A stretch of DNA of 10,349 bases from Candidatus Woesearchaeota archaeon (lineage in GTDB: Archaea; Nanobdellota; Nanobdellia; Woesearchaeales; BS150m-G63): assembly GCA_019322735.1 (NCBI GenBank), contig JAHWIG010000019.1, positions 1 through 10,349 of the forward strand, written 5' to 3'. The position numbers were made by a program, and so were the translations under genes. The notes under the pieces were generated by a model. The model saw nothing but the letters and a program-made list of their open reading frames with translations, did not search any database and was not told where the DNA came from. The first letter of the stretch is position 1. Each line of letters opens with the position of its first letter. Below, one piece after another: positions 1-6,400 of this stretch.

Positions 1-2
1 CA

Positions 3-206
3 AAAGAATTAGCTAAAAATCCCAGGATAGAAAGTGTGGACATTTTAACTGGAGATTACGAATTAATTATAAAATTAAGAAGTAAAGATATTGATGATTA
101 TTATGAATTTATAAAAATAGCAATAAAAAAATATAGTTTTTCAAAAGTTGTATCTTTAACTTCTTTAAAACAAATTAAATCTGAATTTGTTGAGTATAAC
201 ATATAA
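3..206 (+). CDS. Lrp/AsnC-family RAM (ligand-binding) domain, C-terminal fragment
   Basis: The gene enters from the left edge, and 67 codons in frame 3 end at TAA (204-206). The visible part has the pattern of the second half of an AsnC/Lrp effector-binding (RAM) domain: N-P-R-I-E-S-V-D-I-L-T-G-D-Y-E-L-I-I-K-L, an acidic helix with aromatic residues, then S-F-S-K-V-V-S-L-T-S-L-K-Q-I-K. The 'V..l.G.Yel.i.l' strand-turn-strand and the final 'v.s.tSl..ik' strand are the family landmarks. RAM domains bind amino acids or similar effectors at dimer interfaces. Whether a DNA-binding HTH precedes it cannot be seen, so it may be a full Lrp-like regulator or a stand-alone RAM protein like the one at 2251-2475. 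The last base of its stop codon coincides with the discriminator base of the tRNA gene on the other strand, so the two genes converge with no spacer. Confidence 0.8.
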   Translation, partial: KELAKNPRIESVDILTGDYELIIKLRSKDIDDYYEFIKIAIKKYSFSKVVSLTSLKQIKSEFVEYNI

Positions 207-278
207 GCCTCCGAGGGGATTTGCACCCCCGACCTGCTGATTACGAATCAGCCGCAATAGCTACTATGCTACGGAGGC
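206..278 (-). tRNA. tRNA-Thr (anticodon CGU)
   Basis: The minus strand folds into a complete cloverleaf of 72 nt plus discriminator. The acceptor stem is GCCTCCG/CGGAGGC (7 perfect pairs). The anticodon stem is GCTGA/TCAGC with loop TTCGTAA, giving anticodon CGT, which reads ACG (Thr). The variable loop is AGGTC and the T-stem GGGGG/CCCCT. Base 73 is T, the U73 expected of archaeal tRNA-Thr; CCA is not encoded and there is no intron. U8-A14 and G15-C48 are intact. The D-stem has only three good pairs (G10-C25, C11-G24, A12-T23), D-loop position 19 is C, and the T-loop is TGCAAAT with G at 55, so the standard G18-psi55 and G19-C56 contacts are not available. The gene lies 4 nt downstream of the zinc-ribbon gene on the same strand and may be processed from its transcript. 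Confidence 0.93.
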
Positions 279-282
279 ACTA

Positions 283-438
283 TTATATTTTTTTTAGTAA
301 TTCTTCTTTTGTTTTATGTTCTTTCTGACAGTTTTGACAGACAGTATGTTTTTTTCCTTTTTTGTCTTTGATGTATGTGCCAAGTATCTTCTTTAGGAAA
401 ATCTCTTCAATCTTTTTCTTACATATTTCACATTTCAT
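283..438 (-). CDS. Small zinc-ribbon protein, 51 aa, function unknown
   Basis: This short ORF begins with ATG at 438 and ends with TAA at 283-285. The product is 51 residues, very Lys-rich, with two CxxC knuckles: C3-E-I-C6 near the N-terminus and C34-Q-N-C37 towards the C-terminus, with the segment around LGTYIKDKKGKKHTVC between them. Two CxxC pairs about 28 residues apart are typical of a one-zinc ribbon; such mini-ribbons often bind RNA, ribosomes or the transcription machinery, but no family name can be given from sequence alone. The ATG is placed exactly where a transcript from the TATA box at 463-468 should start, so the mRNA is probably leaderless, and there is no Shine-Dalgarno. It diverges from rli and lies just upstream of tRNA-Thr. 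The ordered zinc ligands and the promoter placement argue that it is a real gene. Confidence 0.75.
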   Translation of the reverse strand: MKCEICKKKIEEIFLKKILGTYIKDKKGKKHTVCQNCQKEHKTKEELLKKI

Positions 439-453
439 TTAAGTTAGAAATAA

Positions 454-470
454 AGGAAAAACTATATAAA
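454..470. promoter_or_regulatory. Shared, symmetric TATA promoter for the divergent zinc-ribbon and rli genes
   Basis: The 54-bp gap between two divergent ATGs contains one archaeal-type TATA element, CTATATAAA (462-470). Its TATATA core (463-468) is a palindrome centred at 465.5. The midpoint between the first bases of the two start codons (438 and 493) is also 465.5, so each ATG begins about 27 nt from the TATA centre, the usual archaeal distance to the transcription start. Both mRNAs are therefore predicted to be leaderless. Purine-rich GGAAAAAC directly left of the box resembles a BRE oriented towards rli; the other side (ACAAGTTT on the minus strand) is a weaker match. TATA identity and spacing are seen; use in both directions is inferred. 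Confidence 0.75.
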
Positions 471-492
471 ACTTGTTGTAAATAAGCACAAT

Positions 493-2247
493 ATGAATAA
501 AGTAACTGCAATTGTTGACAAATCAAAATGCCACCCTAATCTATGCCAGCATGAATGTATGACATATGATCCTATTAATAGATCTGGTGGAGAAGGATTT
601 CATATTGGTGAAAGTGGAAAGTCAGAGATAGATGAAAGTTTAGTTACAGAAATGCATAAGATTTCTGCTAAGATGTGCCCTTTTTCTGCGATAAAGATAG
701 TCAAATTACCAGAAGAATTGAAAGAAAAGGCATTGCACAGCTATGGAAATAATCAATTCAGGTTATATGGATTACCAATGCCTATGTTTGGCAAAGTAGT
801 TGGAGTTTTGGGGGTTAATGGTATTGGAAAATCCACTGCGATAAAGATATTGGCAGGAGTCTTGAAGCCAAATTTTGGAGAAGAGAAAGAAGCAAGTTAT
901 GAAGAGCTTATTAAACATTTTAAGGGAACCGAATTACAGTCTTTTTTTGAAAAATCAAAGAAAGGAGAGATAAAGGTTGCATATAAGCCGCAACAGGTTG
1001 ATTTAATACCTAAGCAAGTAAAGGGAAAAGTTAAAACTCTGTTGAAAAAGGTTGATGATGCTGGTAAGTTTGATGAAATTGTTGAGAAATTAGAGCTAAA
1101 AAGAGTATTAGGTCATGATGTAGGGGATTTAAGTGGTGGAGAATTACAAAGAGTTGCGATTGCAGCAACGGTTTTGAAGAAAGCCAATGTGTATATATTT
1201 GATGAGCCAACTTCGTATCTTGATATAAAGCAGAGAATAAATGTGAGTAAGTTTATCAGAGAATTAGCAGACGAAAATACGGCAGTGTTGGTTGTTGAGC
1301 ACGATTTGATTATTTTGGATTATATGACTGATTTAGTTCATCTTATGTATGGGCAAGAATCTTGTTATGGTATTATTTCTCAGCCAAGAAGTACAAGGGT
1401 AGGAATAAATGTTTATCTTGAAGGTTATTTGAGAGAAGAGAATATCAGATTCAGAGATCATAAAATTAAATTTATGAAATTACAAGCAAAAAAGCTGACA
1501 AAAGGAAATGAATTAATATCTTGGAAGGGGATAAAAAAGAAAGTTGGAAGTTTTAATTTGGAAGCAGACGTTGGAGTATTAAATAAACATGATTCAGTTG
1601 GAATTCTTGGAGAAAATGGAATAGGAAAGACTACTTTTGTTAGAATTTTGGCAGATGTTATTAAATTAGATAAAGGTAAAATAAAAGGAAAAGTAAAAGT
1701 TTCATATAAACCTCAGTATCTTACAGTTTCTAAAAAAATTGTTGCTGAAGTATTGAAGGAAGCAATCAAGAAATATGATGTTGAGCTGATAAGGCCTTTA
1801 AATTTAAAACAATTGTTTGATCGTAAGATTGATGAATTAAGTGGAGGAGAATTACAAAAGGTAGCTATCGCTCTTTGTTTGAGTAAAAAGGCAGATATGT
1901 ATCTATTGGATGAGCCAAGTGCTTATCTTGATGTAGAGCAGAGATTACATGTTGCAAGAATGATTAAAAATATAATGGAGAAAAGAGGAAGTAGTGCTTT
2001 AGTTGTTGATCATGATATTTTATTTATTGATTACTTGAGTAATAATTTATTAGTATTCCAAGGAGAATCAGCTGTTAATGGAAATGTTAATGGTACATTC
2101 AGCATGGAAGAGGGAATGAATGTCTTTTTGAAAGAGCTGAATATATCTTTAAGAAGGGACAAGGAAAGTTCAAGGCCTAGAATAAATAAGTTAGATTCTG
2201 TTCTAGATAGAGAACAAAAAAGAAAAAATAAATTATATTATGCTTAA
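493..2247 (+). CDS. rli1: Ribosome-recycling ATPase Rli/ABCE1 with a degenerate Fe-S domain
   Basis: This is a full-length ABCE1/Rli protein (584 aa; family about 590-600), the cytosolic ABC ATPase that splits ribosomes into subunits after termination or rescue, with aRF1 or Pelota. Domains in order: N-terminal ferredoxin-like Fe-S region (about 1-75); NBD1 with Walker A GVNGIGKST (107-115), the ABCE1-specific helical insert (about 140-170), signature LSGGELQR (213-220), Walker B ending D237-E238 and H-loop H270; hinge with RVGINVYLEGYL; NBD2 with Walker A GENGIGKTT (373-381), LSGGELQK (449-456), D473-E474 and H507; then the conserved tail SRPRINKLDSVLDREQK. All ATPase residues are intact. 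The Fe-S domain is odd: of the eight canonical cysteines only C13, C18, C22 and C62 remain; the others are D26, T52, H55 and S58. The ATG fits a leaderless transcript from 463-468. It ends 3 bp from the convergent RAM gene. Confidence 0.97.
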   Translation: MNKVTAIVDKSKCHPNLCQHECMTYDPINRSGGEGFHIGESGKSEIDESLVTEMHKISAKMCPFSAIKIVKLPEELKEKALHSYGNNQFRLYGLPMPMFGKVVGVLGVNGIGKSTAIKILAGVLKPNFGEEKEASYEELIKHFKGTELQSFFEKSKKGEIKVAYKPQQVDLIPKQVKGKVKTLLKKVDDAGKFDEIVEKLELKRVLGHDVGDLSGGELQRVAIAATVLKKANVYIFDEPTSYLDIKQRINVSKFIRELADENTAVLVVEHDLIILDYMTDLVHLMYGQESCYGIISQPRSTRVGINVYLEGYLREENIRFRDHKIKFMKLQAKKLTKGNELISWKGIKKKVGSFNLEADVGVLNKHDSVGILGENGIGKTTFVRILADVIKLDKGKIKGKVKVSYKPQYLTVSKKIVAEVLKEAIKKYDVELIRPLNLKQLFDRKIDELSGGELQKVAIALCLSKKADMYLLDEPSAYLDVEQRLHVARMIKNIMEKRGSSALVVDHDILFIDYLSNNLLVFQGESAVNGNVNGTFSMEEGMNVFLKELNISLRRDKESSRPRINKLDSVLDREQKRKNKLYYA

Positions 2248-2250
2248 TTC

Positions 2251-2475
2251 TTATTTAGCAACAATCATGGTGCTTGTTAACTTAACTTCTTTGATGGATC
2301 TTATTTTTTCCATTACAAAAACCCCAACCATCTCTGGATCTTGCATTTCTAATTTCACTAATAGATCCCATTCTCCAAAGAGGACATGAACTTCTCTGAC
2401 CTCTTCCATACTCTTTAATTCTTCCATTACCCCATTTTCATTTTCAAGAACCCTTATTAATAGATATGCTAACAT
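2251..2475 (-). CDS. Stand-alone RAM-domain protein (Lrp/AsnC effector domain without HTH), 74 aa
   Basis: The whole 74-residue product is one RAM/AsnC ligand-binding domain: first strand LAYLLIRV, helix GVMEELKSMEEV, strand pair VREVHVLFGEWDLLVKLEM (the family 'V.eah...G.yDll..v' signature with W in place of Y), second helix with DPEMVGVFVMEKI, and last strand VKLTSTMIVAK (family 't.T.ivl'). No DNA-binding helix-turn-helix precedes it. Such single-domain proteins are usual in archaea; they form dimers or higher rings and bind amino acids or other small effectors, but the ligand here is unknown. It is the last gene of the abrB-trmI-RAM operon, 37 nt after trmI, with its own strong Shine-Dalgarno. 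The stop codons of this gene and rli are only 3 bp apart. Confidence 0.88.
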   Translation of the reverse strand: MLAYLLIRVLENENGVMEELKSMEEVREVHVLFGEWDLLVKLEMQDPEMVGVFVMEKIRSIKEVKLTSTMIVAK

Positions 2476-2482
2476 TTTTAGT

Positions 2483-2488
2483 ACCTCC
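2483..2488 (-). promoter_or_regulatory. Shine-Dalgarno of the RAM-domain gene
   Basis: The minus strand reads AAAGGAGGTA, with GGAGGT separated from the ATG at 2475 by 7 nt, a near-perfect match to the anti-SD at the 3' end of archaeal 16S rRNA. It is the only strong SD before any start codon in the window and belongs to an operon-internal gene. The genes predicted to start their own transcripts at or near the ATG (rli and the zinc-ribbon gene) have none, and trmI instead overlaps the preceding stop codon. The site fixes the start of the RAM gene. Confidence 0.9.
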
Positions 2489-2512
2489 TTTATGTGTATT
2501 ATTTAGAAGTTT

Positions 2513-3220
2513 TTAAATTTTTCTTAAAAAGGTTAGAAATCCGGTATGTACAATCAAAGGAGTTATTGGTTTTGCTATCTTTCCTTCTAATTTCCACTCG
2601 CGCTCTGCTGTTTCTTTTGTTTTTATGTGAATAAATTTCTTTACTGAGTTATTTACGCATTTAAGTGCTTGAGTTATCTGTGGGGTATAGATTACTAAAA
2701 AAGCCCCTTTCTTTAGTGATTTGTGTACATTATCTATTGCATTCCATGGTTCTTTTAGATCAAGAGTTATGAGGTCAAGGTTCTTTTCACTTATCCCTTT
2801 GTAAATGTCTTTGTTTTTTATTTTGATGTTTTTTAGATCTAGGAATTTTATATTTCCCTTTGTTATGTTTATTGCATCTTCCTTTATTTCATACGTTATA
2901 ACTTCTTTTACTATATGTGCAAGATAGCATGATAGTGCTCCAGAACCAGAGCCAGCATCAAGCACTTTGCTGTTCTTGTTGATTCCTGTTTCTGTTATGA
3001 TTGCACCAATGTCTTTTAAGGATATTATTTGTGCCCCCCTCCTTATTTTCCTATAGATGTCAATGAATTGAGGGTCAAGAACAGAAAATGTTACACCTTT
3101 GTTTGTTTTTGCTATTGATTTCTTGAGATCTTTTGATTTTATCATTCCATCTTTTGTATGGAAATCTTTACTTGTATCTTTTACTAAGAATCTCTTTTGT
3201 TCTGAAATAAGGAGTTTCAT
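2513..3220 (-). CDS. trmI: tRNA (adenine-N1-)-methyltransferase TrmI (m1A57/58, T-loop)
   Basis: This is a SAM-dependent Rossmann-fold methyltransferase of the archaeal TrmI type, which in characterised archaea methylates N1 of A57 and A58 in the tRNA T-loop. The 235-aa product has a small N-terminal domain with KDFHTKDGMI (about 18-27), the linker RRGAQIISLKDIGAI (60-74, family 'R.aQii..KDig.I'), SAM motif I VLDAGSGSGAL (86-96), the acidic ribose-binding E111 in ITYEIKED, motif IV LDLKEPWN (153-160; the usual LDLPxPW with K for P), YTPQITQ (178-184), E206-R207-E-W and the terminal HTGFL (225-229). Length and order match the family. The ATG overlaps the abrB-like stop as ATGA, so translation is probably coupled; no Shine-Dalgarno is visible. 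The tRNA-Thr in this window has A57 and A58, so it is a possible substrate. Confidence 0.93.
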   Translation of the reverse strand: MKLLISEQKRFLVKDTSKDFHTKDGMIKSKDLKKSIAKTNKGVTFSVLDPQFIDIYRKIRRGAQIISLKDIGAIITETGINKNSKVLDAGSGSGALSCYLAHIVKEVITYEIKEDAINITKGNIKFLDLKNIKIKNKDIYKGISEKNLDLITLDLKEPWNAIDNVHKSLKKGAFLVIYTPQITQALKCVNNSVKKFIHIKTKETAEREWKLEGKIAKPITPLIVHTGFLTFLRKI

Positions 3221-3378
3221 TTTTTTATTGTTACTTTTTTGAGTAAAATACCTTCTTTAGTTACTGAATAAACTATGAATCCCGTATTTTTGTTTATACC
3301 TAGCTCTAGGCGAATGTTCTTTGGTATTACTATTTGGCCGCGCTTGTCGGTTTGCACCAATATTGGGTATCTACTCAT
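3217..3378 (-). CDS. SpoVT/AbrB-fold DNA-binding protein, 53 aa
   Basis: The product reads MSRYPILVQTDKRGQIVIPK and continues through N-I-R-L-E-L-G-I, then V-Y-S-V-T-K-E-G-I-L-L-K-K. This is the complete AbrB/SpoVT swapped-hairpin barrel: the 'v..DkRGQivIPk.iR..Lgi' core followed by 'g.i.l.k'. Members dimerise and bind DNA, either as transcription regulators or as antitoxins. No toxin gene follows: trmI overlaps the stop by ATGA, so it reads as the lead gene of an abrB-trmI-RAM operon and could be autoregulatory. ATG at 3378 is chosen because the fold starts directly behind it; the frame is open back to 3441 with possible TTG or CTG starts but no ATG. No Shine-Dalgarno is seen. The upstream region holds several dyads that could be its operators. 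Confidence 0.9.
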   Translation of the reverse strand: MSRYPILVQTDKRGQIVIPKNIRLELGINKNTGFIVYSVTKEGILLKKVTIKK

Positions 3379-3427
3379 TTTTTGTGTTTTTTGCAAAAAC
3401 TTGGAGACAAAGTCTCTTTGTTTCTTT

Positions 3428-3478
3428 CTGATTTTCAGAATTTATACCTGATTTTCAGGATAAAATTCTGATTTTCAG
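3428..3478. repeat. Three CTGATTTTCAG dyads at 20-bp spacing (putative operators)
   Basis: The 11-mer CTGATTTTCAG occurs at 3428-3438, 3448-3458 and 3468-3478, identical in all three and exactly 20 bp apart. Each is a dyad (CTGA-TTT-TCAG). The 9-bp AT-rich spacers differ, so only the dyads are conserved. Copies 1 and 2 flank the TATA box of the abrB operon. About two helical turns of spacing puts the sites on one face of the DNA, as expected for cooperative binding. AbrB autoregulation is the obvious hypothesis. Confidence 0.7.
3439..3446 (-). promoter_or_regulatory. Probable TATA box of the abrB-trmI-RAM operon
   Basis: The minus strand reads GGTATAAATTC, a good archaeal TATA box. At the usual spacing transcription would begin near 3417, leaving a leader of about 40 nt before the abrB ATG. 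That leader contains GAGAC-TTT-GTCTC (3404-3416) and the 12-bp palindrome TTTTTGCAAAAA (3388-3399). The box lies between two copies of the CTGATTTTCAG dyad, one directly next to it on each side. The transcription start is inferred. Confidence 0.55.
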
Positions 3479-3493
3479 TATTATAATACTGAA
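3474..3493. repeat. Perfect 20-bp palindrome across the stop codon of the giant gene
   Basis: TTCAGTATTATAATACTGAA is identical to its reverse complement. It contains the TAA stop (3481-3483, minus) and shares its TTCAG end with the third CTGATTTTCAG dyad. It could be a further operator, or an RNA hairpin at the 3' end of the giant mRNA. No T-run follows it on the minus strand, so a classical terminator is not supported. Confidence 0.65.
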
Positions 3494-6400
3494 TTTATAA
3501 CCTCTTCATTCCATCCTATGCTTGTTAGTATCTGTTTAATTTCATCTGGCTTTTTGCCCTGAGCTAATTTATAGTTGATATATCCTTTGAGTTGGTCATT
3601 GTTCTTGTGAGGTTTATGACAGCTAAATAAGATTAGATCGGTAATGCCTTCTGACCATCCTTGTTCTAAAAGAGAATCCCTAATATTTTCTAAGCTGTAT
3701 CCTTCTGCCGAGGATGATTTTATATATTCATCTACATCGTTTAATTTACTCTCTAATTCTTTAGATCCATCTAGTGCTACATCAAGAACTTCTTCTGGCC
3801 ATCCTTTGATCAATAAGGCTTGTTTAATATGTTCTTTATCAAATCCATGGCTTAATCTTATTTTGATATATTCTTTTAAATTTGTAAATTGATCATCTTC
3901 AGCTTTTGGTTTTATTGCTTTGATTGGTTTTTCTTCTTGGGGTGGTGGAATTGGTTTTTCTATTGGGGTTAATTTGGGTAATGGTTTAATTTCTGTTTCT
4001 GGTTTTTTAGGTGGTTTAGATCTTAATCTTAACAATAAACCAATGATTGCAACTAATGCTATGAAAGATCCAAATATGTAAGGCATATAATTTAAAGGTA
4101 TCCCAAAGACAGCTGGTTGTTCTTCTCCTATACATGTAGAACAAGGACCTCCACAATCAATATCTTCTTCTCCTTGGTTTTGGACACTATCAAAGCATGT
4201 TGCACATAGAGTACAAGGACCTCCACAATCTGTTCCACTTTCACCCTGGTTTTGTATATTATCATAGCAGGTTGCTGCTACTGTGCATGGAGCACATGAT
4301 TGACCACCACAATCAACATCTTCTTCATCTTGATTCTGAATTCCATCATAACATGTTGCAGCTGGACATGCAGAACATGATCCACCACAATCTATCCCAG
4401 TTTCATCCTGATTTAATATTCCATCTGAACATGTTGCGCTGCTAGGACATGCAGCACAAACACCACCACAATCTATCCCAGTTTCATCCTGATTTAGTAT
4501 TTCATCTGTGCATGTTGGTGTTGGTGGTGATGGTGTACCTGAACCTCCGCCACTATTACATGAAGAGCATGGACCACCACAATCTACTCCTGTTTCACCT
4601 TGGTTTTGAATTCCATCATAACATGTTGTCCCACCCTCGCTTACTGTTTCTGTTAATGTTAAGTTTCCACTTTCAGTATCTGTTTCTCCAAAAGAATCTG
4701 TTACTGTTAGTGTTGCAGTATAATTTCCTGATGAAGAGTATTCATGGTTTCTATCTACTTCAAACCCTTCACCAGAACTGGTAATATTTCCTGTTGTTGA
4801 ACTACTGTCACCCCAATTAATAGTGTAAGTAAGATTATCTGAAATGGCCCCACCTAAATTTTCATCTTCAATATCTGCCTGTACTTTTGGATTATCTGTA
4901 CCTTCTTGACTGAAGTTGAAGCTGGTAATATGTGGCGGATAATTAGTTATATTGGCAAGACTATTAGTTTGGCTGCTTTCACTGAAATTATATATCAAAC
5001 TTCCTGCAGAGTTGTAAACTAAACCGGCATAAATAATATTATTAGTTACATTTGCATTCACTAATGTTATTCCTAAAATCCAAGACATACTTACATTTGA
5101 ATTATTTATAGTTGAATCTGTTATGTTAGAATTAAGGACAGTTGAGCTTCCTGTTATTGTTGAGTTTGTAACATTGGAAGGATCTATAGTTGAGCTATCT
5201 ACAGTTGTATCTGTTAAGGTAACATCACTTATATTTGAGTTCAAAATAATGGAATTTGTAATTGTTGAATTGAATAGATTTACTGTATTATTGATGGTGC
5301 TTGTTGTTATTATGGATGCATTAATTGTTGAGTTGATTACTGTTGAATTTATAAGTTCCGTGTCAAATACATTGGAATTGTTTGTTACATTTGAATTCAA
5401 AAGATTTCTTGTTATATTTACTGGATCAACCTCAGAATCTGTTATTATGCAGTTTGAGGCGTTGTAGTTCTTTACTAATGAATTTCTTACATCGCAATCA
5501 TCTAATGTGGAATTAATTATTTTTGATAGATTGATACTTGAATCTGTTGCATTGCTGTTTGTTAAATTTGTATAGTTTAAGAATGAACTTTTTATTTCTG
5601 TCCTACTGAAACTAGTTCCATTATATCTTGCTCCAGTTATTAATCCAAGCTCACTTGTTGCATTTCCTCCTGTTATGGTGATGTACTCGTCTATTCCTAC
5701 TCCAAATGTAGTTAATTTCAAGTATCCAGAATTGTTTGTAGCAGTTATATTACAGGAGGATGTTATATTGGTAACTATTGTGCCTGTACTTGTTGAACCC
5801 CCTTGATCTAAAGTTACAGAACAACTTTCTTCTATACTATTATTGGTATATGTTAAATCTAAAACATAATTTACAGTTGTGTTAAATGGTCCAGTTTCAT
5901 TTCCAGTTATTGTTGCATTAGTTTCTATAATACCTGTACCAGTAATATTTGAGTTGTAAAGTTCTGATTGATATATTTCTATTAATGTATTATTGTGATT
6001 TGTTTCAGAATAATATATTCCATCTATATATGTATTAAAGAGGATATTTAGATAAACTTCTAATGTAATATTATTGCTCAATGTGTAATTTTCGCCATCG
6101 CTAATATTGAAATAAATTATTTCAGTTCCTGTAAAGTTTTCTGGTTGAGTAAAGCTTACCCAGTTTCCACTTAAAGTGAAACTTGGATTTGTCCATGTTG
6201 AGTTTGCAGTTACATTGTTGACTAATGGATTTTGTTGTAATGTAACCCTTATGGTTGTTAAATTGTTTGTTGAGGTGGTATATGCTTGAGTTAATGTTGT
6301 TAATTCCCCAGTAAGATCAAATATTGTTGTTTCTAGTATGCCTTCTGTTGAGTTCAGTTCCTGTATTATCACACTATAATTGATTTCTGAAATGTTTGTA

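Noticed and set aside
526..685. Sequencing error or frameshift as the cause of missing Cys in Rli
   Set aside because: The frame is intact, spacing of all eight positions is exact, and the four replacements (Asp, Thr, His, Ser codons) would need several independent base changes, all in residues of one cluster.
3217..3378. AbrB-like protein as antitoxin of a toxin-antitoxin pair
   Set aside because: The overlapping downstream gene is a clear TrmI methyltransferase and the upstream gene is the giant surface protein; no toxin-like ORF is present.
3428..3478. CRISPR-like array (three equal repeats with equal spacers)
   Set aside because: Repeats of 11 bp with 9-bp AT-rich spacers are far too short, and they lie at a promoter next to a DNA-binding protein gene; operators fit better.
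3474..3493. Intrinsic terminator of the giant gene
   Set aside because: The palindrome is not followed by a T-run on the minus strand, and hairpin-dependent termination is not the usual archaeal mode.
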